The notes: generated from the letters alone by a model not told the origin. A DNA stretch of 64,000 bases from Planctomycetota bacterium (GCA_016192525.1 JACPTZ010000091.1:124001-188000), one strand, 5' to 3'; positions 50,229 through 58,563 are shown, numbered from the stretch's first letter. A program made the numbers and translations.

Positions 50229-50948
50229 GTGCAAGCCACCCCCCTCAAGGCGGAAGTCCGCACCGGAACCGGCAAGTCGGCCGTCCGGCTCCTCCGCCGC
50301 CAGGCCAAGGTACCCGCGGTCCTCTACGGCCAGGGCCAGCCCTCCCAGCCGCTCACCATCACGAATGACGAAGTCCGGGCGGCCATCAAGCGCAATGTCC
50401 GCCTCGTCGACGTGACGCTTCCGAATGCGGTCCACAAGGCCTTCATCAAGCAGGTTCAGTACGATCCCCTCGGGGAACGGGTCCTGCACCTCGACCTGGA
50501 GCGCGTCGATCTCACGAAGGAGATCGCGGTGGTCGTGGAGATCATCCTCAAGGGCCGCGCGGTCGGCCTGAACGAGGGCGGCGTGGTGGAGCACGAGCTG
50601 AAGCAGCTCACCGTGCACTGTCTCCCGACGAACATCCCGGCTTTCATCGAAGTGGATGTCTCCGCCCTCAAGAAGGACTCCGCCATCTACGTGAAGGAGT
50701 TGCACCTCCCCGCCGGCGTCCGGATCACGGTGAACCCGGAGCAGATCGTGGTCGCCTGCCGCGAGCCGCAGCTGGAGGAGGTGGCGACCGCCGCGACGGC
50801 GCTGCCCGGACCGCTGGAGCCGGAAGTCATCACGGCCAAGAAGCCCGAGGAGGGCGCCGAGGGGGCGGAAGCCGGGAAGGGAGCGGCCGGGGCCGCGAAG
50901 GGGAAGGAGCCCGCGGCCAAGGAGGGCGACAAGAAGGAGAAGAAGTAG
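50229..50948 (+). CDS. rplY: Ribosomal protein bL25 (Ctc/TL5 form)
   Basis: bL25 binds 5S rRNA in the 50S subunit. The 239-residue protein is the long form: an N-terminal RNA-binding domain (about residues 1-95; TGTGKSAVRLLRRQAKVPAVLYGQGQ, VDVTLPNAVHKAFIKQVQYDPLGERVLHLDLERVD) and a C-terminal beta domain (LKGRAVGLNEGGVVEHELKQLTVHCLPTNIPAFIEVDVSAL). The Ala/Lys-rich tail (about residues 205-239) is low-complexity. Start GTG 50229 has AAAGGAG upstream. A strong hairpin (CCGGCCCGCG/CGCGGGCC, about 50122-50140) lies between prs and this gene. Confidence 0.93.
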   Translation: MQATPLKAEVRTGTGKSAVRLLRRQAKVPAVLYGQGQPSQPLTITNDEVRAAIKRNVRLVDVTLPNAVHKAFIKQVQYDPLGERVLHLDLERVDLTKEIAVVVEIILKGRAVGLNEGGVVEHELKQLTVHCLPTNIPAFIEVDVSALKKDSAIYVKELHLPAGVRITVNPEQIVVACREPQLEEVATAATALPGPLEPEVITAKKPEEGAEGAEAGKGAAGAAKGKEPAAKEGDKKEKK

Positions 50949-51000
50949 GGAGCCCTGGGTGGATCCTGGATTGGACAGAAACGAGAATATGGCCCGTAGG

Positions 51001-51104
51001 GGCGGGTGCCGACCGGTCGTCATGAGTCACGAATCGCTGATCGCGCCGGAGGTACCCGACTTCACGCGGTGTTTGCTGCAACGATGAGGTCGGGACCCGC
51101 CCGG
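51001..51104. repeat. R2 inverted-repeat element (copy 3 of 3), before pth
   Basis: GGCGGGTGCCGACCGGTCGT begins and GGTCGGGACCCGCCCGG ends it. It lies immediately before the pth start (7 bases away) and leaves no room for a Shine-Dalgarno sequence of its own. Confidence 0.65.
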
Positions 51105-51111
51105 GCCGCGC

Positions 51112-51750
51112 ATGAAGATCATTGTGGGACTCGGCAATCCGGGGCGTGAGTACGAAAGGACGCGCCACAACATCGGGTTCCGGGTGGTGGACGCGCTGGC
51201 CGCGGCCGAAGGCTGGTCCTGGAAACGCGGCGACCGCGACGCCGCCGGCGGCCTGACGGCTTCGGGATCGCTGGGCGGCGAACGGCTTCTCTGTCTGAAG
51301 CCGCAGGCGTTCATGAATGCTTCCGGGTTCAGCGTGCGCGCGGCGTGCTCCTTCCACCGCGCGGACCCGACCGACCTGCTGGTGGTCTGCGACGACTACG
51401 CGCTCCCCCTCGGCCACCTCCGGATCCGGCGCGAGGGGTCGAGCGGCGGCCACAACGGGCTGGAACACATTGCGTCGCAGCTGGGGACCTCGGCGTTCCC
51501 CCGGCTGCGGATCGGGATCGGTTCGCCGGACACGGACGATCCCGCCGACTACGTCCTCGGACGATTCCCCGCCGGGACGGAGCCGGTTGTAGCGGAGGCC
51601 GTCGAAAAGGCGGTCGCCGCCATCCGCGTCTGCGTGGCGGAGGACGTTGCGACCGCCATGAACCGGTTTAACCGACGGGTTTCGCCTCCCCCGCCGCCTG
51701 AAGGCGGCGCCGGAGACGGCCCGGAGTCCAGCCAGACGGAGGACCCGTGA
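51112..51750 (+). CDS. pth: Peptidyl-tRNA hydrolase
   Basis: Pth releases peptides from dropped-off peptidyl-tRNA. The 212-residue protein has the catalytic set GLGNPGREYERTRHNIGF (Asn9, His19), an LKPQAFMNASG substrate loop, VCDDYALPLG (Asp) and SSGGHNGLEHIASQLGT (Asn). The last 25 residues (RVSPPPPPEGGAGDGPESSQ) are Pro/Gly-rich and look like translated repeat DNA. The start codon has the R2 element directly in front. Its stop overlaps the rpsF GTG start (GTGA), indicating translational coupling. Confidence 0.95.
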   Translation: MKIIVGLGNPGREYERTRHNIGFRVVDALAAAEGWSWKRGDRDAAGGLTASGSLGGERLLCLKPQAFMNASGFSVRAACSFHRADPTDLLVVCDDYALPLGHLRIRREGSSGGHNGLEHIASQLGTSAFPRLRIGIGSPDTDDPADYVLGRFPAGTEPVVAEAVEKAVAAIRVCVAEDVATAMNRFNRRVSPPPPPEGGAGDGPESSQTEDP

Positions 51751-52136
51751 ACGGCTACGAAGGAATGTTCGTCCTCGACGCGACCGCCGCGGCGAAGGAG
51801 TGGAACAAGCTGCAGGCCGCGGTGCTCGGCATCGTGACGAAGCACGGCGGCGAGATCAAGTCGAGCGCCCGGTGGGGCGACCGGAAGCTCGCGTACGACA
51901 TCCACGGCCACAAGCGCGGAACGTATCTCCTCGCCTACTTCACCGCCCCGATCGGCGCGATCCCGAAGATCCGCCGGGACTGCGAACTCACGGAGTCGAT
52001 GATCCGTTACCTCATCCTCGCCCGCGAGGGGACGCTCCCGGTGGCGGCGGCGGCCCAGTTCGTCGAAGAACCCCGGTACGACCGCGATCGCGGCGGACGA
52101 GGCGGAGGCGGCGGACGGTACCGGGATCGGGGGTAG
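51747..52136 (+). CDS. rpsF: Ribosomal protein bS6
   Basis: bS6 binds bS18 on the 30S platform. The 129 residues show the ferredoxin-like fold pattern: YEGMFVLDATAAAKEWNKLQAAVLGIVTKHGGEIKSSARWGDRKLAYDI, RGTYLLAYFTAPIGAIPKIRRDCELTESMIRYLIL. They end in a Gly/Arg tail, the kind that is often glutamate-modified or RNA-binding in longer versions. Start GTG 51747 overlaps the pth stop. The order rpsF-ssb-rpsR-rplI-dnaB is classical. Confidence 0.95.
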   Translation: MNGYEGMFVLDATAAAKEWNKLQAAVLGIVTKHGGEIKSSARWGDRKLAYDIHGHKRGTYLLAYFTAPIGAIPKIRRDCELTESMIRYLILAREGTLPVAAAAQFVEEPRYDRDRGGRGGGGGRYRDRG

Positions 52137-52160
52137 GAAGCGCGCCGATCCGCGGAGACC

Positions 52161-52204
52161 TCTGTTGTTCCCTTCCCCCCGAAGGGGGGAGGGCAGGGAG
52201 AGGG
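52161..52204. repeat. C/G-tract palindrome, copy of the one in the ABC ATPase gene
   Basis: CTGTTGTTCCCTTCCCCCCG then AAGGGGGGAGGGCAGGGAGAGG. It is intergenic here, between rpsF and ssb. Confidence 0.7.
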
Positions 52205-52251
52205 AAATGAGGAAGATTCTTCCGGCCCGCACAGACCAGAAGGGATGAGCC

Positions 52252-52743
52252 ATGGCCACGCTGAACAAAGTGCTGCTCATCGGAAACCTCACGCGCGACC
52301 CCGAGCTCCGCTACACGCAGGGCGGAGCGGCCGTCTGCAAGTTCTCCCTGGCCGTCAACCGGTCGTACACCGGCAAGGACGGGGAGAAGAAGGAGGAGGT
52401 CTGCTTCATCGACGTCGACGTCTGGCAGAAGCTCGCCGAACTCTGCGCGGAGTACCTGAAGAAGGGAAACCCGGCGTTCGTCGAGGGACGGCTGAAGCAG
52501 GACTCGTGGGAGGGGAAGGACGGGACGAAGCGGACCAAGATCCTCGTCGTGGCGGACAACGTCCAGTTCCTCCGCGCCGGGGGATCCCGGGCGGGCGCGG
52601 ACGCCGGCGGACCGCCGCCCGAGGCGGAGATGTCGGCCGGGGCGGAGTCGGACGGACCCCGGATCCGCCCGCATAGCGGATCGAAGAACGCCCCTCCCTC
52701 GGATGAGCCGCCGGGGCCGGAGGGAGAAGACACCCCGTTCTAA
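52252..52743 (+). CDS. ssb: Single-stranded DNA-binding protein
   Basis: SSB coats single-stranded DNA and recruits repair and replication proteins through its C-terminal tip. The 163-residue protein has the OB fold (ATLNKVLLIGNLTRDPELRYTQGGAAVCKFSLAVNRSY, CFIDVDVWQKLAELCAEYLKKGNPAFVEGRLKQDSW), a disordered Gly/Ala/Pro linker and the acidic tip EGEDTPF. It lies between the bS6 and bS18 genes as usual. ATG 52252 follows AGAAGGGATGAGCC. Confidence 0.96.
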   Translation: MATLNKVLLIGNLTRDPELRYTQGGAAVCKFSLAVNRSYTGKDGEKKEEVCFIDVDVWQKLAELCAEYLKKGNPAFVEGRLKQDSWEGKDGTKRTKILVVADNVQFLRAGGSRAGADAGGPPPEAEMSAGAESDGPRIRPHSGSKNAPPSDEPPGPEGEDTPF

Positions 52744-52798
52744 AAGAGGCTGGTCGAGGGCGCAGGGGTGATGGACCATCCACAACAACTTCCAATTC

Positions 52799-52842
52799 GC
52801 CCCGAAGGGGCGAACAGGAAATAGCCGGGGGCGAAGCCCCCG
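52799..52842. repeat. Small palindromes between ssb and rpsR
   Basis: CGCCCCGAAGGGGCG is followed by CCGGGGGCGAAGCCCCCGG, two stable hairpins in the 166-bp gap. Confidence 0.5.
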
Positions 52843-52909
52843 GGACCGCAGGCGATCGGTGACGGGCAGGCGGGAGACAACGGGTCAGGAATATCAGGAG
52901 AACAGAGTG

Positions 52910-53143
52910 ATGGAACCCCAGAAGAAGTACCACAAGTTCCGCAAGGACAATCGGTGCCGGTTCTGCCGGGAGAAGACGAAGGACATCGACTACAAGGACC
53001 TGAACGTGCTGACGAAGCTCTGCACGAACCAGGGCAAGATCTACTCGCGGAAGCGCTCGGGGAACTGCGCCCGGCACCAGAGGTGGGTGACTGAAGCCGT
53101 AAAGAGGGCGCGGTTCGTGGCGCTGATGGAGTATGTGGGGTAG
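52910..53143 (+). CDS. rpsR: Ribosomal protein bS18
   Basis: The 77-residue 30S protein partners with bS6. It shows the conserved core (KFRKDNRCRFCREKTKDIDYKDLNVLTKLCTNQGKIYSRKRSGNCARHQRWVTEAVKRARFVALMEYV) with four cysteines (CRFC, and one in TKLC and one in GNC), the zinc-ribbon type of bS18. ATG 52910 has AGGAG ten bases upstream. Confidence 0.95.
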   Translation: MEPQKKYHKFRKDNRCRFCREKTKDIDYKDLNVLTKLCTNQGKIYSRKRSGNCARHQRWVTEAVKRARFVALMEYVG

Positions 53144-53221
53144 GGGTTGCTCATCGCCTGTCTCGCGAGTGACCTTTCACCCGGTTCGCGACACACGTTC
53201 GACCCGAAGGAGTCGGGAAAC

Positions 53222-53620
53222 ATGTACTGCGTCCGCCCGCGTCGGTCCATTGTCCCGGGAACGATTCTGATCCTCGCCCTCGCCCTGGCGGGGTGCGACC
53301 TCACGTCGTACCGGCGCCCGGCCTACAGCGAAAAGAAAGTCTCGGGTGTGGTCCACGACTTCAGCACGCTGGCGCTCGATGCGGACCGCTTCCCGAACGG
53401 GGCCGGACTGACGAAGGAAGCGGCCCGCATCCTTCAGAAGTGGCGTCCGAGCGAGGAGGAGAAGAGAGAGATCCTGGCGCGGATGGAATCCGTGACCAAG
53501 TCCTTCGTCCACGGCGGCGAACCGGTCGCCGCGGGGCGGATGAAGGAGTTCACGATGATCGTGACGGGATACGCCGGAGCCAAGGCGCATCCCCGCCGAG
53601 AGTGGGAGTATCGACCATGA
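53222..53620 (+). CDS. Small hypothetical lipoprotein
   Basis: The 132 residues start with a signal peptide and lipobox (ILALALAGCD; Cys about residue 24). The mature part has no recognisable domain. It includes HDFSTLALDADRFPNGAGLTKEAARILQKW and a run of helices. The stop overlaps the rplI start by four bases (ATGA), so it sits inside the ribosomal operon. Function is unknown; a cell-envelope role is likely from the lipobox. Confidence 0.75.
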   Translation: MYCVRPRRSIVPGTILILALALAGCDLTSYRRPAYSEKKVSGVVHDFSTLALDADRFPNGAGLTKEAARILQKWRPSEEEKREILARMESVTKSFVHGGEPVAAGRMKEFTMIVTGYAGAKAHPRREWEYRP

Positions 53621-54207
53621 ACGTGCTTCTGCTGCAGAACGTCGACAATCTGGGCAAACAGGGCGACGTGGTGAAGGTGACCGAAAAGATCGCGCGGGAG
53701 ACGCTCTTTCCGAAGCGGCTCGCCACGGCGCTCAACCCCAATCATGTGCTGCTCTGGCAGGACATCGACGCGCTCGGGAAGCGGGGGGAAATCGTGGAGG
53801 TGAAGCCGGGATACGCCCGGAACTTCCTCTTCCCGAACCGCCTCGCCTCGCGACCGACGCCCGCCGACCTCTACGCCTTCGAGCAGGCGAAGAAGAAGAT
53901 GGTCCGGCAGGAGGCGATGGCCCGCTCCGAGGCCGAGGCTCTGGCGAAGAAGCTGGAGGAGGTGGCCTGCACGATCGAGGCCAACGCCAACGAGGAGGGC
54001 GGCCTCTTCGCCGCCGTCACGACGCAGATGATCTCGGAGGCGGTGGGGAAGGAGGGGGTCAAGATCGACGCCCGCCACATCGTCCTCGAGGCGCCGATCA
54101 AGGAACTCGGCGTCTACACGGTGCAGGCGAAGATGCACGGCGACGTGACCGCCTCGTTCCGTCTCTGGGTGGTCGAGGCGAAGGACCCGGAGCCGAAGAA
54201 GACCTGA
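53617..54207 (+). CDS. rplI: Ribosomal protein bL9 with duplicated N-terminal domain
   Basis: bL9 is a 50S protein usually of about 148 residues: one N-terminal domain, a long helix and a C-terminal domain. Here the 196 residues begin with two tandem N-terminal units. Residues 1-42 (LLLQNVDNLGKQGDVVKVTEKIARETLFPKRLATAL) and 43-90 (LLWQDIDALGKRGEIVEVKPGYARNFLFPNRLAS) are alike, but only the second keeps the RNA-binding GYARNFL motif. The linker helix (about residues 95-120) and the C-terminal domain (about residues 125-190) follow normally. The first unit is therefore an extra, degenerate copy. ATG 53617. Confidence 0.92.
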   Translation: MNVLLLQNVDNLGKQGDVVKVTEKIARETLFPKRLATALNPNHVLLWQDIDALGKRGEIVEVKPGYARNFLFPNRLASRPTPADLYAFEQAKKKMVRQEAMARSEAEALAKKLEEVACTIEANANEEGGLFAAVTTQMISEAVGKEGVKIDARHIVLEAPIKELGVYTVQAKMHGDVTASFRLWVVEAKDPEPKKT

Positions 54208-54275
54208 AGCGCGGTGTCGGGTCCCGCTGTCACGAGGGAACAGACTCCCGCGGGCGAGCGTTCATCGGACAGATC

Positions 54276-54404
54276 TGTCATCCTGAGCTTCGCCCGCCGC
54301 CGGCGGGCGAGGCGAGGGATCACTCTCGCACGAGGCAACCGGTCTCGTTCGCGCATGGCTGGCGATCCTTCGCCTCGCCCTGCGGGGCGAGGCTCAGGAT
54401 GACA
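54276..54404. repeat. R1 palindromic element (copy 5), between rplI and dnaB
   Basis: TGTCATCCTGAGC (54276-54288) and GCTCAGGATGACA (54392-54404) with GC stems and GGATCACT/GGCGATCC arms inside. Only the inner part of the R1 ends is conserved. Confidence 0.65.
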
Positions 54405-54456
54405 AGCCGAGGCCGGGTTTCGTTCGGCACCGTCCTCAGCTGCAGGACTCCCACAC

Positions 54457-57084
54457 ATGCCCCCCGATCCGCTGGCCGCGCGTGAGCCGCCGCAGGACCT
54501 CGAGGCCGAACGCGCCCTCCTCGGCTCGATCCTGATCGACGATCGCGTCACCGGCGAGGTGCTGCAGATCGTCGAGCCCGCCTCGTTCTACCACCCGGGG
54601 CACCGGACCCTCTTCGAGACCTGCGTCCGGCTTTACGACGCCCGCAAGCCGATCGACGCCCGCATCCTTCACGACGCCCTGGCCACCGCCGGCACCCTTG
54701 AGGCGGCGGGCGGCGCCGACTACATCGCCGGCCTTTTCGAGGCCGTCCCCTCCGCCGCCAACGCCGAGCACTACGCCGAGATCGTCCGCGAGAAGTTCAT
54801 CCGGCGGGAACTCATCCGCACCTGCTACGAAGTCCTGAAGATGGCCGCCGAGGGGGGGGAGGAGCCCGGCACGATGCTCGATCGCGCCGAGCGGATGATG
54901 TTCGACATCGTGAAGCACCGCGCCAAGGCCGCCTCGCTCAAGATCGGCGACATCCTGCGCGAGGCCTTCCAGCGCATCACCGACATCCGTGACCGCAAGG
55001 CCCGCGTCACCGGCCTCGAGACCGGCTTCTACGACATCGACGATCTCACGACCGGGTTTCATCCGTCGCAACTCATTGTGGTGGCGGGACGTCCGTCGAT
55101 GGGAAAGAGCTCGCTGGCTTTAAATGTCGCCCTGCACGCCGGGGTGGAACTCCAGAAGCCGGTGCTCTTCTTCTCGCTGGAGATGGACGCGCAGAATATC
55201 GCCCGGAACATGCTCTGCACGCACGCCCGGTTCGACAGCCAGAAGATCCGCAAGGGGCTGATCTCCGAGGAGGAGTACGCCCACCTCATGGTGAAGGCGG
55301 GGAAGTTCACCGAGGCCCCGATCTTCATCGACGACACGAGCGGCCTCTCCGCCCTCGAACTCCGCGCCCGCGCCCGGCGGTTCAAGGCGGAGAACGACAT
55401 CCAGATCATCTTCATCGACTACATGCAGCTCATGGAGGTCCGCGGCGGGGGGCGCGGCGGTCCGGAGAGCCGCCAGCAGGAGATCGCGATGATCTCGCGG
55501 TCGCTGAAGGCGCTCGCCCGCGAACTGGAAGTGCCGGTGATCGCGCTCTCGCAGCTGAGCCGCCAGGTGGAGAGCCGCGAGAGCCACCGGCCGGTGATGT
55601 CGGACCTTCGTGAATGTGTGACCGGGGATACGCCGGTCATGCTTGCCGATGGGCGACGGGTGCCGATCCGAGATCTCGTGGGACGCAAGCCCATGGTCTG
55701 GACGGTGAACGAGCGAGGAAAGGTGACAACCGCGAGATCGGATCGAATCTGGTCCGTCGGGCGCAAGCCTGTGCTCCGAATCACCCTCGCGAGCGGGCGG
55801 GAACTCAGGGCCACGTCAAGTCATCGCCTCTATGGCGCTTCGGGATGGCTCCGTGTCTCAGACTTGCAACCCGGAGACCGTCTCGCCCTCTCCCGCACGT
55901 GGCCCGAGCCCCGGAACACGTTGAGCTGGCCGGTCGAGCATCTTCAGCTCCTGGGTCAACTCATCGGGGACGGCAGTTACCTCGTCCACCAGCCCCTCCG
56001 ATACACCACCTCGTCCCCCGAGAACAGCCGGATTGTCGCCCGGGCCGCCAGGATCCTCGGCAGCAGCGTCAAGAGGTACGAGGGGCGCGGCCGGTGGCAC
56101 CAGCTTCTGCTGGGCGGAAACGGAAACCGGTGGCACCCGCGCGGGGTCAATCGCTGGCTGCGGAAGTTGGGAATCTACGGACAACAATCTCATGAGAAGC
56201 GCTTGCCGGAGGATGTATTCAGACTCCCGAACGGCCAGGTCGCCGTTCTCCTCCGGCACCTGTGGGCGACGGATGGTTCCATCACTCTCCGGAGACGAGG
56301 CAGCCGCGGCGCTCCGCGCGTCTACTTTGCGACGTCCAGCCGGGGACTCGCGCTTGACGTCGTCGCCCTGCTTCTCAGATTCGGAATCGTGGCACGGATC
56401 CGGGCGGTCACCCAGCGGGGGTACCGTCCCGTTCATACGGTCGACATCTCCGGCGGGGAGCAGCAGCTTCGGTTCCTGGAGCGGGTCGGCGCCTTTGGGC
56501 CGCGCTGCGAGTCGGCCCGCAGGCTGCTCCGGTTGCTGCGCGCGACCGGAAAGAACCCGAATGTCGACACTCTGCCGGTGGAAGTGTTCGATGAAGCCCG
56601 CACGGCGATGAAGCGGAGAGGAGTAACGCAGCGCGGCATAGCCGCGATGAGGGGCACCTCGTACGGCGGCACGGCCCATTTCAGGTTCGCGCCTTCGCGG
56701 GACACGATTTCGTCGTATGCCGGGCTCCTCCAGAATGATCGACTCAGGTCGTGGTCTGAGTCCGACCTCTTCTGGGATCGCATCCTCAAGATCGAGCCCG
56801 CGGGAGTCGAGCCCGTGTACGACCTCACAGTACCCAAGACCGCGTCGTGGCTCGCCGACGGCATCGTCAGTCACAACTCCGGGGCGATCGAGCAGGACGC
56901 AGACGTGATCATGATGCTCTATCGGGACGAGTACTACGACCCGGACACGCCCGACAAGAACACCGCCGAAGTCATCATCGCCAAGCAGCGCAACGGTCCC
57001 ACCGGGACCGTGAAACTCCGGTTCCTCAAGGAGTTCATGCGCTTCGAGAACGCCACCGGGCCGGCCGTCGAAACGCCGAGATGA
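54457..57084 (+). CDS. dnaB: Replicative DNA helicase DnaB with in-frame intein
   Basis: DnaB is the hexameric replicative helicase. The 875-residue precursor consists of a DnaB extein (454 residues after splicing) and an intein of 421 residues. The extein has the N-terminal domain (ERALLGSILIDDRVTGEVLQIV), Walker A AGRPSMGKSS (about residue 210), Walker B IQIIFIDYMQLM and ALSQLSRQVESR. The intein interrupts the conserved PVMSDLRE-SGAIEQDADVIMML segment, a common DnaB insertion site. The extein is complete and should be functional after splicing. Start ATG 54457; the R1 repeat lies just upstream. Confidence 0.95.
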   Translation: MPPDPLAAREPPQDLEAERALLGSILIDDRVTGEVLQIVEPASFYHPGHRTLFETCVRLYDARKPIDARILHDALATAGTLEAAGGADYIAGLFEAVPSAANAEHYAEIVREKFIRRELIRTCYEVLKMAAEGGEEPGTMLDRAERMMFDIVKHRAKAASLKIGDILREAFQRITDIRDRKARVTGLETGFYDIDDLTTGFHPSQLIVVAGRPSMGKSSLALNVALHAGVELQKPVLFFSLEMDAQNIARNMLCTHARFDSQKIRKGLISEEEYAHLMVKAGKFTEAPIFIDDTSGLSALELRARARRFKAENDIQIIFIDYMQLMEVRGGGRGGPESRQQEIAMISRSLKALARELEVPVIALSQLSRQVESRESHRPVMSDLRECVTGDTPVMLADGRRVPIRDLVGRKPMVWTVNERGKVTTARSDRIWSVGRKPVLRITLASGRELRATSSHRLYGASGWLRVSDLQPGDRLALSRTWPEPRNTLSWPVEHLQLLGQLIGDGSYLVHQPLRYTTSSPENSRIVARAARILGSSVKRYEGRGRWHQLLLGGNGNRWHPRGVNRWLRKLGIYGQQSHEKRLPEDVFRLPNGQVAVLLRHLWATDGSITLRRRGSRGAPRVYFATSSRGLALDVVALLLRFGIVARIRAVTQRGYRPVHTVDISGGEQQLRFLERVGAFGPRCESARRLLRLLRATGKNPNVDTLPVEVFDEARTAMKRRGVTQRGIAAMRGTSYGGTAHFRFAPSRDTISSYAGLLQNDRLRSWSESDLFWDRILKIEPAGVEPVYDLTVPKTASWLADGIVSHNSGAIEQDADVIMMLYRDEYYDPDTPDKNTAEVIIAKQRNGPTGTVKLRFLKEFMRFENATGPAVETPR
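55615..56877 (+). other. DnaB intein with LAGLIDADG homing endonuclease
   Basis: The self-splicing 421-residue insertion begins with Cys (CVTGDTPVMLADG, block A), contains a block B-like RATSSHRLYG and ends with WLADGIVSHN followed by Ser of the extein (blocks F/G). Two dodecapeptide motifs, LLGQLIGDGSYL (about residue 112) and HLWATDGSIT (about residue 214), indicate a LAGLIDADG endonuclease able to spread the intein to empty dnaB alleles. Splicing residues (Cys1, His-Asn, Ser+1) are all present. Confidence 0.92.
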
Positions 57085-57158
57085 GGGGGCCTCCCGGCCT
57101 CGTTCGTAGTGCGTCCCGTCAGGGCGCACTGTTTCTGTTGTTCGCTGTTGTTGTCCGC
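57081..57158 (+). repeat. Direct repeat (about 75 bp) upstream of higBA
   Basis: It contains CGTTCGTAGTGCGTCCCGTC and AGGGCGCACTGTTTCTGTTG. A near-identical copy follows higA (57871-57949) in the same orientation; a third copy is at 21516-21575. Confidence 0.7.
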
Positions 57159-57212
57159 TGGCGTCGTCTTCCACACCCGCACCAACGAAGCCGTTCTTGG
57201 CGCCTGACGTCT

Positions 57213-57249
57213 AATCACGCTTGACGTGATTCACGCATCGCGTTATCAT
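57213..57249 (+). promoter_or_regulatory. higBA promoter and operator
   Basis: TTGACG (57221-57226), 17 bp, TATCAT (57244-57249). The perfect inverted repeat AATCACG-CTTGA-CGTGATT (57213-57231) covers the -35 box and is a likely HigA operator. The ATG at 57256 is only six bases after the -10, so the mRNA is probably leaderless. Confidence 0.65.
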
Positions 57250-57255
57250 GGGCTT

Positions 57256-57534
57256 ATGATCGTGTCGTTCAAGAGCGCCGACACTGAGGCCCTGGCGAGA
57301 GGCCGGCGAGTCAGGCGATTCGCGGGCGTCGAGTCCGTGGCGCGACGCAAGCTCCGACAGCTGGAGATTGCGGGGAGGCTGGAGGATCTGCGTGTCCCCC
57401 CGGGCAACCGGCTCGAAGCACTCCGGGGCGACCGCTCCGGGCAGCACTGCATCCGTTTGAACGACCGACTCCGGGTGTGCTTTCGCTGGACCGTCGCCGG
57501 CCCCGCGGACGTGGAGATCGTGGACTATCACTAG
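57256..57534 (+). CDS. higB: HigB-type RelE-fold toxin
   Basis: The 92-residue ribosome-dependent mRNA interferase candidate matches HigB: MIVSFKSADTEALARGRRVRRF, ESVARRKLRQLEIAGRLEDLRVPPGNRLEALRGDRSGQHCIRLNDRLRVCFRWT and a closing VEIVDYH. ATG 57256 is preferred over 57226 because the promoter's -10 box lies between them. The antitoxin starts 12 bases after the stop. Confidence 0.92.
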   Translation: MIVSFKSADTEALARGRRVRRFAGVESVARRKLRQLEIAGRLEDLRVPPGNRLEALRGDRSGQHCIRLNDRLRVCFRWTVAGPADVEIVDYH

Positions 57535-57546
57535 GAGGAGAATCTC

Positions 57547-57900
57547 ATGCGAAAGTTGAGGCCCGTAACGCCAGGCGAATTGCTCCTCGAGGAGTTTCTC
57601 ATCCCCATGGGACTCACGCAGTACCGCCTCGCCAGGGAAATCGGCGTGCCGCCCCAGAGGATCGGCGAGATCGTGGCCGGCCGACGGGCGATCACGGCCG
57701 ATACCGACCTTCGGCTCTGTCGCTTCTTCGGTCTGTCCAATGGCTACTGGCTGAGGGCTCAAGCGGCCTGCGACACCGAAGTGGCGGAGGGGCCGCTCGC
57801 CAAGGCGCTGGCAAGGATCAAACCCTGGAAGGGTACGGCGGCGCAGCAACGGCTCCCGGAAGGCGCCGAAGTGAGGGGTCCTTTCCCCCGCCGTTCGTAG
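57547..57900 (+). CDS. higA: HigA-type XRE antitoxin
   Basis: The 117-residue protein neutralises HigB and represses the operon. It has the XRE helix-turn-helix (PGELLLEEFLIPMGLTQYRLAREIGVPPQRIGEIVAGRRAITADTDLRLCRFFG) followed by the usual NGYWLRAQAACDTEVAEGPLAKALARIKPW. The C-terminal 20 residues (RLPEGAEVRGPFPRRS) are not family-like and lie in the right-hand direct repeat, so the native stop was probably replaced. AGGAGGAG precedes the ATG. Confidence 0.9.
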   Translation: MRKLRPVTPGELLLEEFLIPMGLTQYRLAREIGVPPQRIGEIVAGRRAITADTDLRLCRFFGLSNGYWLRAQAACDTEVAEGPLAKALARIKPWKGTAAQQRLPEGAEVRGPFPRRS

Positions 57901-57949
57901 TGCGTCCCGTCAGGGCGCACCGTTTCTGTTGTTCGTTGTTGTTGTTCCG
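57871..57949 (+). repeat. Direct repeat (about 75 bp) at the 3' end of higA
   Basis: Second copy of the element at 57081-57158. It contributes the last codons and stop of higA. Recombination between the copies would excise higBA. Confidence 0.7.
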
Positions 57950-57962
57950 CGTCATCTCCCCC

Positions 57963-58470
57963 TCAGGGGTGGGTCCGTCCCGACCCCTGCAGGGTGAGGC
58001 ACTCCCCGATCCGCCCCACTCCCACCGCACGTATCCCGGGACACCGCGGGGAGGGAGCCGCAGCGGCCCCGCGGGCGGAATGCACGAGCCATGCCGTGAC
58101 CGTCTGATTCTCGATGCTCCCGGCGAGGCGGGTGAGGGCGCGGGCACGTCCGGCATCGGAGTGCGCGTGGCCTTCGCCTCGTCGCGCAGGTCGAGGAGGT
58201 GGCCCGCCGGCCCGCAGTCCACGAAGTACAGTCTGGGGGTCTTGATCAGACGCTTGCCGAGATTCTGGTGATACGGGGGGACGACGAGGATCTGACCGGT
58301 GGTCTCCAGGATGCCGAGTCCCTCGGTGACGGTGGGGACGCTCACGCCGAGCGAGGGCGGCCGGGTCGGTCTTGTTGAGCATCCGCTCGCATCGGGTGGC
58401 GAGGAGCGCCAGAAATCTGCGGCCGGCCATCGACTCCGTAACGCCGACCATGAGCGACGCCTCCCGCGAA
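57963..58470 (-). pseudogene. Decayed AAA/DUF4143 ATPase gene
   Basis: Minus-strand pieces in shifting frames resemble this family: SLMVGVTESMAGR near 58455, LGVSVPTVTEGLGILETTGQILVVPPYHQNLGKRLIKTPRLYFVDCG near 58210-58340 and AGSIENQTVTAWLVHSA near 58080-58130, with an ending VGRIGECLTL. At least two frameshifts separate them, and the N-terminal Walker region is gone. The intact relative is at 5777-7045. The rest of the gap to 58563 shows only the promoter described next. Confidence 0.65.
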
Positions 58471-58511
58471 CCGCTGCTTCGCGAGGCATTCGGAAAGGTT
58501 GTCGACGCCCG

Positions 58512-58541
58512 TTGACAGGGAGGGGGCGCATTTCCTATCCT
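58512..58541 (+). promoter_or_regulatory. Sigma-70-type promoter of the J-domain protein gene
   Basis: TTGACA (58512-58517), 18 bp, TATCCT (58536-58541); AGGAGGAGAG follows at 58551-58560, just before the ATG at 58564. Confidence 0.65.
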
Positions 58542-58563
58542 GTCCCTCTGAGGAGGAGAGGGC

